A DNA stretch of 64,000 nucleotides, taken from assembly GCA_028274465.1 (NCBI GenBank), contig CM051455.1, positions 69,236,985 through 69,300,984 of the forward strand. Reading direction: 5' to 3'. The stretch is from Plantago ovata. Taxonomy: Eukaryota > Streptophyta > Magnoliopsida > Lamiales > Plantaginaceae. Made by a program: the position numbers and the translations under genes. Under the pieces are notes generated by a model. It saw nothing but the letters and a program-made list of their open reading frames with translations. It did no database searches and was not told the origin of the DNA. Of this stretch, positions 34,387 through 46,337 are shown piece after piece (within the stretch, counting starts at the first letter, position 1; each line of letters opens with the position of its first letter).

Positions 34387-34684
34387 AATATCCAAGAGAA
34401 TTTCTGACTTGGATGTAGATGCATCGACCTTAGGAGTAGGATTACTACGGTTTACCTAGTGAACATCATCTCGTGCTAGATCTGATCTACACATATGAGC
34501 CCCATGCCCATAATTCTTGCACACCCCACATACCTCGTTAGAGAGAGATGTTCCGATTAGGCCACTTAGAGCTTGCCTCATCTGATTGGCGAAACCTTCG
34601 AACCTATCGCCACTCACACCATTCACTTCATGCATTGGGATCTCCTGGTTGGGTGGAGCCTTTGGTCCACGCCTCCTAACCATT
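34387..34684 (-). pseudogene. Gyp1 gag, middle piece with CCHC zinc knuckle
   Basis: This continues Gyp1 gag between the Gyp2 and Gyp4 insertions. It encodes MVRRRGPKAPP and the knuckle CGVCKNYGHGAHMC (CX2CX4HX4C), which binds RNA in the nucleocapsid part of gag. The frame is open from the Gyp4 junction to a stop near 34456. Confidence 0.85.
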
Positions 34685-35552
34685 TGATGAATGTGTATTT
34701 TACACTTTCATTCGAGTCTTTTTCACCTATTTTAGCTATCCTCTATGTTAATTTAGCTATATTTTAGTACATTTTATTAGAATAGTGTCACATTTCCCAT
34801 TTATATTGAAGTCTACAAGGAATTGGTGTTCCAGAAGCCTATTTGGAGTATCTGAAGGTTTCCGGATAGGATTTGGAGTCTAGGGTCGAATCTGGAGGTT
34901 AGAAGGCCATTAGAAGTCTGAAACCGAGTCCGAAAAGGTGAAGAAATCCAAAACCGCGTCGAAAACGCAGAAATTCCGCGTTTACACTGTGGGGCGAACC
35001 GCCGGAATCATGGGGCGAACCGCCCCGTGATAATTTCGGGCCTATATATAGTTGCAAGTTTTCTCTCCGAAAATCATATCTTTCCAAGCCTACTTTCTCA
35101 CCTCTCTCTATAGTTTTAGGGAGGAACTTCCCGGGGCCTGTCCTGGGAGTTCCGTAGCTTAGGGGATACTTTTTCATTGCAGATTGGAGCGCGTAGGACC
35201 ACAATCATCCGGAGATTGACAACCTTCGGTAACTTTGTATCTTACAACTTTTATCTACTTATTTTATTCTTCTTTCAATATGTTTTCTTCTATGATTGCT
35301 ATTGATTGCATGCCTAATATGAGTAGCTAAATTTATCATTGGTGGTAGTATGTGAATTCTTAGCGAGGGAAGATAATCATGCTAATGGCTATATCGCGCA
35401 TTATACTCCGTGTCATTGCTTTATTTCGTTGATCAGTTGAAACCAAAACTCTCGTATGTTGTATTGATCATTATGCACACTTGGACACTTGTCAACCAAT
35501 CAGACCAATTATCTTCGTAGTGTTGAATAATTACGGAACACACTAGGACGTA
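34685..35552 (+). repeat. Gyp4 5' LTR, 3'-truncated
   Basis: It matches the Gyp4 3' LTR up to CACTAGGACG and then jumps to GCCGTTGCCGGGGA. About 60 bases are also missing near 34800 relative to the 3' copy. Loss of the LTR end and primer site would block reverse transcription. Confidence 0.9.
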
Positions 35553-35566
35553 GCCGTTGCCGGGGA
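35553..35566 (+). other. Gyp4 primer site remnant
   Basis: GCCGTTGCCGGGGA is left; the first four bases of the tRNA-Asp site are gone with the deletion. Confidence 0.75.
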
Positions 35567-35709
35567 CTATACTCCTTTTTTCTGTTTAATTTGTTTATAT
35601 TTACAGCTTTAGATTCCTAACTCTTTTAGTTTTAGTTTTCCTTTTTTAATCTCTCTCTGCTTTCCTAGTTTGTTTCTAATCACCTTTTCTAGTCTGTCAC
35701 AGATAGTGT

Positions 35710-37799
35710 ATGCCGCATACACGTTCTGCAGGAACACCGCTTGCTAATTCAATTGCTGAGATCGATAGAGTCTACCCAGAGAAGGCGACTACTTGAAAGG
35801 CGCGCACTAGAGGAAATAGAGGAAACCGATTTCTCTGAATCTCTAATTAGTCTATTCAAGGAAATCGACGGAATGGCAGAAGCTAGACAACTGAAGGCAT
35901 GGGTACAACCCACAAAGGATCGTATGAGGGGACCGGCGATAGTTCTTTCGTCTGCAACCCGAGATTTGGAGATCAAGAACCACGCATTCCAACAACTTCC
36001 GAGGTTCTATGGCTTATCAAGGGAAGATGTGATGCGGTAATTGCACGATATCGATGATTTCGTCAACCAACTCCCACGACCCGGAGCTGACATAACAACG
36101 GATGAGTTGAGGATGAAGGTTTTTGCAATGGGACTTGGCGACAAAGCCAAGTCATGGCTGAGCTCTCTTCCAGCAGGCTCGCTGGACACTTGGGAAAAGG
36201 TTTTTTGAGCTTTCATGGAGAAATACTTCCCACACACTCTGACTACCGCGCTAAAGGCGCAAATCACTGGATTCAAGCAAGACTATGATGAGACCATCTA
36301 CACCGCGTTCGAAAGGTTCCAAGATCTCACGAACAAGTGCCCTCACCATGGTTTTGAACTCTCCGACCTAGTCCAACACTTCTACAATGGACTAACGTTC
36401 GAGAACCAACAAGTGGTGGATTTCCAATGCCGAGGCAATATTTGGGAGGAAACCGCAGAAGCCGTCTGGGCAGTTTTCGAAAGTCTTGCTAAGGGTTCGC
36501 AGTTCAAGGACCCAAGAGCAATGGTTAGGAGACGTGGACCTGAAGCTCCACCGACTCAAGAAGCCCCTATGTACAGGGGGAATGGGGATCAATTCGAGTG
36601 CTTTACCAACGAATTGAAGCAAGTCCTCAAGAGCGCCACCGGAACAACTGTTTCGAACGAAGTATCCCGAATATGCAAGAACTATGGGCATGGAGCTCAT
36701 ATGTGTAGATCGTAGTTGGCATACGATGATGGCAACTGGGCTCGAGGAGGAGAAGAAGAAGCCTTTGCTACGGAGTTTGGTACTCAGGAAGTTAGCTACG
36801 GACAAGACGGTAGGAATCCTCGAGGTGGATTTTGGAGAAAAGGATACCGTAACAATCAAGGATATGCACCGGCTAACCAAACTTATGGACCTAACCAAGA
36901 CCGTAGTAGGCTGAACTATGGTAATGATCACTGCGAAAACCCTGCTCCGAAAGAGCCACCGAAGTCGAAGACGGCTCAACTGATGGAGAACTTGCAGAAG
37001 ATGGTCGATCACACACAAAGTTTTCTCAAACGTTATGAAGAAGATTCTGAGAAGACTAGGGCAAGGCTTGACAAGTTGGAAGACAGCACTAGGCTTGCCC
37101 ATCAAAAAATGCAAGAGTTGATCGACCGAAAACTGCCTAGCAGCACTGTGAAATCAAATGCCATCACATTGGCTGATGATGTACCTGACGAAATCACCAT
37201 CAGGAAGGTTGTTAGGTGCAAGAAATGCATTAAGGAAGAACTCCTACAGGCTGAGGAGGAAGAGAAGTGTCTGGGTTCTGATACGAGTGAAGAGGAGCAA
37301 GAGGATCCCGAACCACTCCCTAAAAGTTTCGATGTTAAGGTAGGGATTGGTGAGCTTGAAGATGTCCGTGCCACACTAGATACGGGATCCTACTCAAACA
37401 TAATTCCTTTGAATGTGTTTGAAAAGAGCAACATCGGAAAACTATCTGAGACCGGAGGGCGTTGTGAAAAATGTTTTGGTCAAGATTGGTGAAACATCTA
37501 TATACACCAATTTTGTAGTTATGCCGGCGTCTGCACCTGGAACGGGGGATGTCATACTCTTAGGGCAAACATTCTTGACTAAGCTACGCTCAGTGATGGA
37601 TATCTACCGAAGAACTTGCACCATCGAAGTGAATGGCAAGCAACACGTGTTGCAAGCTATAGCTGATCCACCTGAACCGCCTGATATTATTACCCACTAC
37701 TGTCGTCTTGCAGCCTATATTCTTTCTTATTCACAGGTTCGTGGCATGGAAAGGAGATCAATGAAGGGGAAGACTAGTACCCGCAAAAAGAAGGGATAG
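35710..37799 (+). pseudogene. Gyp4 gag-protease, multiply broken
   Basis: The ATG at 35710 matches the Gyp2 start. The gag core is recognisable (NHAFQQLPRFYGLSREDVM, TNKCPHHGFELSDLVQHFYNGL), as is the protease (DTGSYSNIIPL, then NFVVMPASAPG). It has a 2-base loss near 35775, TAA at 36038-36040 (Tyr in Gyp2), TGA near 36206-36208 (Ser in Gyp2), TAG at 36713-36715 (Glu in Gyp2), a changed first-knuckle region (SRICKNYGHGAHMC, Cys to Ser), and a deletion of about 45 bases after the protease active site near 37450. It cannot make a working protein. Confidence 0.88.
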
Positions 37800-38331
37800 G
37801 CGCAGACAGGAGTCGAGTCAAAGACTTTAAACAATGACGCTATCCGGGAGGCAACCCGGAATTTTTATCGCTTTCTTTACTGCTTTTCTGCATGCATTCA
37901 TTCTTGAACTATTTGCTTCTCATATGCGAATTTGTTCATGTCTGTGTCGTATATGTTTTTGTTTGAGTGAGAATTTTCGAGTGGTTTTTGAAAAAAAATT
38001 AGTTTCGGGATTTAAACCGCATTTTCTGACATCGGGACCCGTCTCCCCGCATTGGGGAGCACGGGGCGCACCGCCCCGTGGTGGGGCGAACCGCCCCACA
38101 GTCCCAGATCTTAAAAAACGCGGATTTCAACCCCAAAATCCTATTTTCTTCATTCTTCTTCATCCATACTCCCAAAAAATCCGAAAAGTGCGATTTTGCT
38201 TCTAAATCTTCATAACTTCTTCATTTCTTGGCCAAATTGAGTGTTCTTTAGATTAATTCGAAGCCTATTACATGATCTATCATCCTATCCGAACAGATTT
38301 CAGCCTAACTTGTTAGATTTTCAGATCTGAG
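37800..38331 (+). other. Gyp4 post-protease leader with GC palindromes
   Basis: This is noncoding. It contains the CCGGGAGGCAACCCGG inverted repeat (37844-37859), a GC palindrome block (38041-38100), and a CT-rich stretch ending in the splice donor. Confidence 0.7.
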
Positions 38332-38873
38332 GTATCATCCTTAGAACCCTAATTTTCGAATTTGGGGTTTTTTAATTTGAGCTTCAATTATGCTTATTTG
38401 ATGCATGGGTATGTTGTTTGTATGATTAGACATGTTATTTACTATCAATTGCATGCTCAATTTTGCTTGAATTGTTGATTTGGGTATTTTGCTGCTAGAT
38501 GATATATCTTGTTCTGCAATATGTCTTTATCTTTGGATTCTTGCATATGAATGTGTTTATTGGTGTAATATTGGTGGATTTGACGATAGAATGCTTATTT
38601 GTTGAGTATGAGGATTTGTGTTGGTAGAATTTTTGCGCTGCTATGGTATGAATTGAGCCTTGTTATCAAGGATATTGGTTGTCTAGTAAGAGCATGATGT
38701 GATGTACTACATGTAGTAGTTACTTTGGTATTTTGCATGATGAAGAAGCTAGGCTAGACATTACGGTTTGGGGAGCTTGATTGTTGATTTTATCACTCGT
38801 AATTTTTCGCTTTTACACTAGCATATATTTGAGTCTGTTTTGTGTCATACGAGGTGCTAATTGCTGTATGTAG
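38332..38873 (+). other. Predicted intron before Gyp4 ORF2 (542 nt)
   Basis: The donor is GAG/GTATCATCC and the acceptor is GCTAATTGCTGTATGTAG/G. It is AT-rich and homologous to the Gyp2 intron. It contains an exact copy of the polypurine tract word, GGTTTGGGGAG, at 38765-38775. Confidence 0.65.
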
Positions 38874-39653
38874 GTACCATACCAAGGGAAGGGAGCATTC
38901 CCGTATGATTTTTGTGAAGAATCATGTCAAGGAAGGTGATCTCGCTAGATGTGCGTTCGAGCCAAGGGTTTTGCAACAACGTCGTGGATTATCCGAGAGG
39001 AGGAGCTAGAGTACACCTGGAGTAAGGACTCCTATGCCTATTCATGCACCACCGAAGGGACAGAAACCGTTATTACATCATCACTCCATCACGTGGACTG
39101 CAGAGTTCGAGTGAACTGGAAGGCACCGGGACATTCTCGCAGCAACGGATTTGATCTTGAGTTCGCAGTTGCTTGAAGGTTCCGAAGCGCTAGCTTGGTT
39201 CCAAAACATAATGACATGGGTACTCAGCACCTTGTTGGGGTGCCCCTTGCCTGCCTCTAAAAGGAGCATAACATTGATATTGGGAGCATCAACTGTAGAG
39301 AATGTGGACAAAATTGGAGAAAAGGTAGAAGACTTCTGAGTAACCGAGCAGCCTACTGAAACCTTCTCGTGGGGTAAAACGTTGGAGAGGGAGGTCCTGA
39401 TACCACTGCCCTTTCCCCTTCAACAGTTCACATCCCATTGGAGGGCTACAGGATGGAAGATTCCATAACATCGGCGTCAGGTGATTCTACCTGCCACTGC
39501 AACTCTACTGGTGATGATGATGGTGACAGTAGTGACGATGAAGGCCATACGGGCAATGATGACTCTGATAGAAGAGTTGATCCTGACCGGCCTAAAAATG
39601 GAACTACCGCAACACCAGAAGACCTGATGTCATACTATGAAGCTCACAGATGA
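38874..39653 (+). pseudogene. Gyp4 ORF2 remnant
   Basis: The start codon position reads ATA (GTACCATACC) where Gyp2 and Gyp6 have ATG. The downstream frame PIHAPPKGQK...ATDLILSSQLLEGSEALAWFQNIMTWV and the acidic tail STGDDDGDSSDDEG match Gyp2. Stops and frameshifts separate the pieces. The function is unknown. Confidence 0.58.
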
Positions 39654-41166
39654 GGCCCAATAACTCAAGAACAGCATACTCAGCCGACCGAGGCCAAACC
39701 ATGGGGTAACATCTAGTATCACATCTTATTTTCTCATTTTCTTACTGCTAGGGACTAGCGTTAATTTCATGAGGGGGATGGGATTTAAGTGATTTGATGT
39801 TGTTAGTTTGGAGCTTCGAATTGGTAGGATGAGTATAGTACCTCGCATGCTTTATCCGTCTACATTTGCATTTGCACGTTTACTGCTTTCCTAGGATAGT
39901 TTTTTTTATTTTGCATGTTTTATATGGAGTTTATTGGCGAATTTTTTGAACTTTTTTATTGGTTAGATCAACTAGCTATGCCATTAATCGTATGCTTCAT
40001 CTCTATGAATTTGTTTGAGGTTTTTCTCGCTTGGCTTGTCACATTTATGTATTGCACTTAGTTAAGCATGGTAGTCTCGACATCACTTAGTGGTGTTTTC
40101 TCTACTGCGGTTCACGAAGGCCTTTATAATAGGATGATGCATGATTGGGTTTTATGGTTGTTTTCCCGATTAATTATGTACCTAAGAGGCAACAAGTCTT
40201 CACCATGCTTTGAGATTGCTAGATGCCTAGGAAGGAGGTAGTGTGAGGTTGTGTGATCCTTTGTTTATAACCTATTCTTCCGAATAGGTTTGGGAAGGGG
40301 GTTACACCATCATAGACTTGTTTCTGTTTTTCATTTTTCGTATCGTGAGTTTATTTTCCTTTTCCGTGAATTTTGTACTCCAACCTATTCTTTCGAATAG
40401 GTTTGGGGAAGTCGTGTGAGTCATTTTGTTTCTCTTTTTGTTATGCTACTGCTGGCTAGAAAAAATCGAAAAAAAAGAAGAAAGAAAAATTCCAGAAAAA
40501 AAGAATCTGGAAAGAAAAAAAAAGAAAAAAAGAGACCCCAAAAAAGCAAAGAAGGGTCCAAAAAATAAAGCCAAATAGCAGTTTAGCAAAGTTTTGAGTC
40601 TTTTCCATTTTTCGTATTGTTCGTAATCGTGTTTTTCTATTTTTTATCTTTTTTTGTCTTAAGTATCATCTGTTCTAGACCACCCTCGTCCTGCCATTCA
40701 GGAAGTGGTGAATAGCTTAAGACTTTACTTGAGAGATGGGTAGAATAGGGGAGTGTTATCTTTTATAGGGAACCCTCCTTCGTTTGATGAGAGTCAGTAC
40801 TGGTTCGACCTCTTTTGAGGAAAAGTCTTAACATGGTGGAACAGCAGTAAGTCCTCAGTTTCATAGGCACGGGGCAACCATTCGTATCTTAGCATGCATC
40901 GTTACGTCGTCACTGACTAGGTCCAGGTAGAGAATGTTACGAGAGACTATCTTGTCTTGACATAAGTGCTTATGTGGATGTGTATAAGTCAATCGAGGTA
41001 TTCTTCAACCTATATTCATGCTTTGATTTATATGGTTTTTGTTCATATGTTATTTGGTAGATTCACTAGATTAGTTCATTTTATTTGGCATGAAACTCCA
41101 TTTTTGAGTCTTGCATGTTTTTTGTATTAGAGTCTAGCTTAGTTGCTTGAGGACAAGCAAAGGTTC
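39654..41166 (+). other. Gyp4 noncoding tail, uninterrupted reference copy
   Basis: No gene is seen. It holds the twin hairpins at 40269-40290 and 40382-40403, an A-rich tract (about 40458-40570), and a perfect hairpin TTGCTTG-AGGA-CAAGCAA at 41143-41160 just upstream of the polypurine tract at 41167-41177. Confidence 0.78.
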
Positions 41167-41177
41167 GGTTTGGGGAG
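41167..41177 (+). other. Gyp4 polypurine tract
   Basis: GGTTTGGGGAG lies two bases before the 3' LTR at 41180. Confidence 0.82.
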
Positions 41178-41179
41178 TT

Positions 41180-42442
41180 TGATGAATGTGTATTTTACAC
41201 TTTTATTCGAGTCTTTTTCACCTATTTTAGCTATCCTCCATGTTAATTTAGCTATATTTTAGTACATTTTATTAGAATAGTGTCACGTTTCCCTTTAGAT
41301 TTTATTTTACAGGTTTTGGTTGAAATTCGGAGATTTACGGGCATTTATATTGAAGTCTACCAGGAATTGGTGTTCCAGAAGCCTATTTGGAGTATCTGAA
41401 GGTTTCCGGATAGGATTTGGAGTCTAGGGGTCGAATCTGGAGGTTAGATGGCCATTAGAAGTCTGAAACCGAGTCCGAAAAGGTGAAGAAATCCAAAACC
41501 GCGTCGAAAACGCGGAAATTCCGCGTTTACACTATGGGGCGAACCGCCGGAATCATGCGGCGAACCGCCCCGTGATAATTTCGGGCCTATATATAGTTGC
41601 AAGTTTTCTCTCCGAAAATCATATCTTTCCAAGCCTACTTTCTCACCTCTCTCTATAGTTTTAGGGAGGAACTTCCCGGGGCCTGTCCTGGGAGTTCCGT
41701 AGCTTAGGGGATACTTTTTCATAGCAGATTGGAGCGCGTAGGACCACAATCATCCGGAGATTGACAACCTTCGGTAACTTTGTATCTTACAACTTTTATC
41801 TACTTATTTTATTCTTCTTTCTATATGTTTTCTTCTATGATTGCTATTGATTGCATGCCTAATATGAGTAGCTAAATTTGTCATTGGTGGTAGTATGTGA
41901 ATTCTTAGCGAGGGAAGATAATCATGCTAATGGCTATATCGCGCATTATACTCCGTGTTATTGCTTTATTTCGTTGATCAGTTGAAACCAAAATTCTCGT
42001 ATGTTGTATTGATCATTATGCACACTTGGACACTTGTCAACCAATCAGACCAATTATCTTCGTAGTGTTGAATAATTACGGAACACAGTAGGACGTTAGT
42101 TGTTGACGAGTCAGACCCATAATATCTTCGTAGTGCTTAATACTTGCAACAGGACACAAGATTGATTCAAAGATCTCTATGCAAGACCGAGGAATTTATG
42201 CATGATTATCGACCCATTATGTTAAGAAGGACCATACTATCACCAATCTCCATTATCTGCTTGAAAACCCCCTATTGCTTTCTATTTGTTGTTTTATATT
42301 CTTAATTAGATTTGATAAAGCTAGTATAATCCTGAGAGAACGACACTCGAGTCATTCTACTACTACACTACGGTTTTCGTTGTAGTTGTGGATTGCCTTT
42401 GGCTATTACAAATTTATTTGACTGTATCTGACACGTTCGTCA
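41180..42442 (+). repeat. Gyp4 3' LTR
   Basis: This 1263-base LTR starts TGATGAATG and ends CGTTCGTCA, one base from the family consensus end. It has a GC block at about 41535-41576 and TATATATA near 41588. Confidence 0.92.
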
Positions 42443-43090
42443 CCATTTCTCTTGGATCCTTGAACTGAGATCCTTTAGCAAGCCTTTCGAAACACACCAC
42501 ACATCCTCGGCGGTCTCTTCCCAGATAGTACCACGGCAATGGAAATCCACCACATGTTGACTCTCATATGTGAGTCCATTGTAGAAGTGTTGGACAAGAT
42601 CAGGAAGCTCAAAACCATGGTGTGGACACTTGTGCTTGAGGTCCTTGAACCTCTCGAAAGCGGTGTAGATGGTCTCATCATAGTCTTGCTTGAAACCAGT
42701 AATTTGCGCCTTCAGCGCCGCGGTCAAAGTATGGGGAAAATATTTCTCCATAAAAGCAGAATACACCTTGGCCCAGGTGTCTAGTGATCCGGCTTCCAGA
42801 GAGCCTAACCATGCCTTGGCTTTATCACCAAGCCCCATAGCAAAAACCTTCATCCTCAGCTCATCATCCGTTATCCTTGCTCCGGACCTTGGAAGATTGT
42901 TGACAAAATTGTCAATATCATTCAAGTATCCCATAACATCCTCCCTAGCCAACCCATAGAACCTTGGGAGTTGCTGGAACATGCAACTTTTGATTTCCAA
43001 ATCTCGAGTTGCAGCAGAAAGAACAATAGCCGGACCTCTCATCAGTGCTTGGGTTGAACCCATGATTTCAAATGTGGCCGAGCCATCACA
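42443..43090 (-). pseudogene. Gyp1 gag, N-terminal and capsid piece
   Basis: On the reverse strand it encodes RGPAIVLSAATRDLEIKSCMFQ, FYGLAREDVMGYLNDIDNF, VFAMGLGDKAKAWLGSL, KHKCPHHGFELPDLVQHFYNGL and FHCRGTIWEETAEDVW. This is the Athila-type capsid domain. Near the start the reading frame is disturbed relative to Gyp6 (CAACCCAAGCACTGA). The end is cut by Gyp4, and the protein continues at 34684 with MVRRRG. Confidence 0.87.
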
Positions 43091-43285
43091 AGACCTGAAT
43101 ATCTGTGACAGAAGTAACTCACAACCGAAAATCAGTCCTGTTAGAAATCGCCAAATAAGAAATTCAACGATAAATCGAGATAAATTTGAAAATAGTATCA
43201 AGAAAAAAAACAAAATAAACTAAACTACTAATTCTAGGAATTGAATGCTGAAAATATAAAAGCCAAACAGCAAAAAGGAGTATAG

Positions 43286-43303
43286 TCCCCGGCAACGGCG
43301 CCA
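43286..43303 (-). other. Gyp1 primer binding site (tRNA-Asp)
   Basis: The reverse strand reads TGGCGCCGTTGCCGGGGA, three bases inside the 5' LTR end. Confidence 0.85.
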
Positions 43304-43306
43304 ATT

Positions 43307-44512
43307 TGATGAACTGGTTTAGAACTTGTCAGATTCTAGTTAATCAAATAAATTTGTATTGAGCCAAAGGAAATTCACAACTACAACGAAAACTGTAGTG
43401 CAGCAGTAAAATAACCTCGAGTGTCGATCTCTAAGGACTATAACTAGCTTTATCTAATCTAACTTAAGAATATAAAATGGACAAACTACTTAGCAAAGGT
43501 TTTTCTTATCAGATAATGGAGGCTTGTGATAGTATGATCATTCAAAGCATAGCAGGTTAATAATCATGCATGAAGTACCCGGGTTTGCGTAGAGATCTTT
43601 GATCAATGAATTGTCCAATTGTGTTCCGTTATTATTTAACACTACGAAGATAGAGGTTTTAGATAGATCAAAGAAATAAAGCAATAACTCAAAGTATAAT
43701 GCGCGATATAGCCATTAGCATAATTATTAACCCTTCACTAAGAAATCACATACTATCACCAACGAGAAGTTTAGCTACTCATAGATGTCATGCAATCAAC
43801 AGAAATCATAGCAAGATTGAATGAAAACATGTTGAAAGATAAATAAATATAAATAGAAAAACTGTAAGATACAATGTTACCGAAGGTTGTCAATCTCCGA
43901 AGAATCGCGATCTTACAAGCTCCAAAACGCTAAGAAAAAGTATCTCCTAAGCTAAGAATCCCCAGAACAGGCTCTGGAGAATTCCTACCTAAAACTAATG
44001 AGAAAGGTGAGAGAAAAGGTCTGGAAAAGTATGAAAAACGGAAAAAACTGAGCAACTATATATAGTGATTCGGCAGGTGTGGGGCGAGTCGCCCCACACA
44101 CCGGGCGATTCACCTGGTGTGGGGCGATTCGCCCCTCGTCCCGGGCGACTCACCCGGGACCTCCAGTCGGTTTTTTACGCGTTTTCGACGCGTTTTTGGA
44201 TTTCTTTTCCTTTTCGGACTCGGTTTTTGCCTTCTAGTGACCTTTTAGCCTTCAGACTCGACCCCTAGACTTCAAATCTTATCCGGAATCTTCGAGATAC
44301 TCCAATTAGGCCTTCGGAACACCAATTCCTTGTCTACTTCAATATAATTGCCCGGAAAACCTCGTTTTTCACCCAAAACCTGTAAAATACAAACTAAAGG
44401 GAAACGTGACACTATTCTAATAAGATGCACTAAAATATAGCTTAATTAACATAGAGGATAGCTAAAATAGGTGAAAAAGACTCAAATGAAAGTGTAAAAT
44501 ACACGTTCATCA
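43307..44512 (-). repeat. Gyp1 5' LTR
   Basis: This 1206-base LTR begins TGATGAACGTG on the reverse strand and ends CCAGTTCATCA. Its GC palindrome block (about 44075-44160) is nearly the same as that of its 3' LTR. Confidence 0.92.
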
Positions 44513-44971
44513 GCCCCCTCTCGAGTACTTATACTCGTGCGCGCTCCCGGTAAACGCCCGTTCCCCGAAGTGGATAAAGTCAGAAATCGACTGAGGGGTC
44601 CATGGCACTAGTGTGTTCCAAACTGGAACGCCCCCCATGTCCGCACGGTCTGTGTATCCTACATAAAACTCTTGCAGTAGCGATACATCGTACCCATTGA
44701 ACCGGTTGGAGGTGTACCACTTCCAGTTCCTTTTGCCCTCCAAGCTATAAAGCATTCGGCAAACCAGTGTGTGAGCATAGCTTGCTGGGATTTGGATTCT
44801 ACGGTCACGGACTATCGAGCGGGGCTTAATGGCAGTTTCCTCCTGAAGATCCAGTCGAATGGAGACCGCTTGGAGTGATGGTTCATAAACTTCGTTGGCT
44901 TGGGAGCTCGAGGCTGCTCCCTTTCCCTTCTTGCTCTTGGATGTCCCAACTTTCTTCTTGTCACGACCCAT
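44513..44971 (-). pseudogene. Gyp6 ORF2, N-terminal part
   Basis: The ATG at 44971 (MGRDKKKVGTSKSKKGKG) is six bases after a predicted splice acceptor. The 153 residues seen are basic at the N-terminus, then contain RRIQIPASYAHTLVCRMLY, LLQEFYVGYTDRADMGGVPVWN and PWTPQSISDFIHF. The spacing of EFY...VW...P.SI..F resembles the putative plant transposon protein domain often found in Athila elements. The frame is open up to the Gyp1 insertion. I infer this is the intact form of the ORF2 that is decayed in Gyp2 and Gyp4. Its molecular role is not known. Confidence 0.65.
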
Positions 44972-44976
44972 GGTAC

Positions 44977-45521
44977 CTGAAACGCAACAATTAGTATCTT
45001 GTACTCAACAAAAACGATATACTAATGCAAATGCAAAGTGTGCAAATAATCGAGTGTTAACTTTGAGTAATTCTACTCCCTTAACCCATGTTCTAGTCTA
45101 GCTACCTATGTTAAGTACAATCATGCAACTCATCACAATCATGCAATACATCACAATCAAAGCTCGTGCTAGACAACGAATACCCTCAAATTCATAAGGC
45201 AACATACATATCATACGGTCGAAAATCACCAAAAAACTCACAATCTATCCAATCAAGTGTTCTACCAAGTAATCTATAATCATCATATCAATTTGCTCGA
45301 ATTTAATAAGGAATAAAAGAATCAAAACTATGCAATCAAGACTTAGAAATCCTAATTGAGCAAAGCCCCTAATTCAACAATATCAACAAAATTAAGCATG
45401 CAATTGATAGAGAATGAGTTAATAAACACACAAACAAGCAACCCATACAACATATAAGCTCAATTGAAGCAAAAATCAAGAAACCCCCAAATTTAGAAAA
45501 TTAGGGTTCTTGAGAGGTTAC
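44977..45521 (-). other. Predicted intron before Gyp6 ORF2 (545 nt)
   Basis: On the reverse strand the donor is GAG/GTAACCTCT and the acceptor ACTAATTGTTGCGTTTCAG/GTACC. The position and length agree with the introns in Gyp2 and Gyp4 although the sequence has diverged. Confidence 0.65.
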
Positions 45522-46337
45522 CTCAAATCTGAAAATTTGATGAATTATGAAGAGATCTGTACGGATGAGAATGAAGAGCACGTTATGGGCTTCAATTCAA
45601 GCTAAAGAACACAAGATTTGGTGGAGGATTAGAAGAATTATGGAAGAGAGAAGGTTTTTGAAGATTTTTGAGTTTGGGAGCAAAATATAGGAAGAAAAAT
45701 GAAGAATGGGGGAGAAAAGGGGGCTCCCCCGTTTTTGAACAAGTCTGGGGCTCCCAGGCGGACCGCCCCATGTGAGAGGCAGTCCGCCTCTCACCACCCG
45801 AGAGTTTAAACTCTCGGGTGTTGAGGGAACCGCCTCTCACTCGTAGAAATCCCATGGCTTTCTGTGAGTGGGGGGCGGACCTCCCCCCACGGGAGGCGGT
45901 GTGCCTCTCACCCCCAAAGAGCCGCCAGCTCTCTGTGAGTGGGGGGCGGACCCACCGCCTCACATTTACAGAGGCTGGGGGCCGAAAAGTTTCGGCCCCT
46001 TTCACTAGATTTTCACTCCAAAACATTTTCCTCACTGAAACACTCCAAAAACTTCACTCAAACACATACAAAAGCACAAACATTACACAAACTACCAAAA
46101 ACTTATAGAAAACAAATTGTTCAATGTATGCATGCACTGCAAGAAAGCAATAAAACTCCGGGTTGCCTCCCGGAAAGCGCCATTGTTTATTAGTCTCTGA
46201 CTCGACTTCTTCTTGTTCTTCAGTTGCTTTACAGACGGGTACTAGCCTTCCCCTTCATGGATCTCTTTCTCATACCTAGTACCTGAGAATGAGAATGAAC
46301 AAACGCAGCAAGGCCAAAAAAGCTTATGGGGTGAGAA
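45522..46337 (-). other. Gyp6 leader with GC palindromes
   Basis: This is noncoding. It holds a long GC block (about 45728-45965) built of GGCGGACCGCC and GAGGCGGTTCC type inverted repeats. It includes a perfect 26-base palindrome at 45795-45820 with half-site CACCCGAGAGTTT. An inverted repeat CCGGGTTGCCTCCCGG lies near 46159-46174. Confidence 0.7.

Larger units (their letters stand above)
34685..42442 (+). mobile_element. Gyp4: gypsy element with gag-protease and ORF2, damaged 5' end
   Basis: It is flanked by a perfect CCATT duplication (34680-34684 and 42443-42447). The 3' LTR is complete. The 5' LTR lacks its last 330 or so bases and is fused to the inner half of the primer site. Coding order is gag, protease, predicted intron, decayed ORF2. 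It lies in Gyp1 gag in the opposite orientation. Confidence 0.93.
13446..44512 (-). mobile_element. Gyp1: Athila-type gypsy element (gag-protease only), interrupted by Cop1, Gyp2 and Gyp4
   Basis: Reading leftward, it has the 5' LTR (43307-44512), the tRNA-Asp primer site, gag-protease in three pieces (42443-43090, 34387-34684, 16315-17149), a noncoding tail, a polypurine tract, and a 3' LTR (14395 down to 13446) cut by Cop1. Removing Gyp2 and Gyp4 leaves about 6 kb. I find neither reverse transcriptase, RNase H or integrase nor the ORF2 block that Gyp2 and Gyp4 carry. It sits in ORF2 of Gyp6: the flanking sequence at 44513 continues the Gyp6 frame. Confidence 0.9.
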
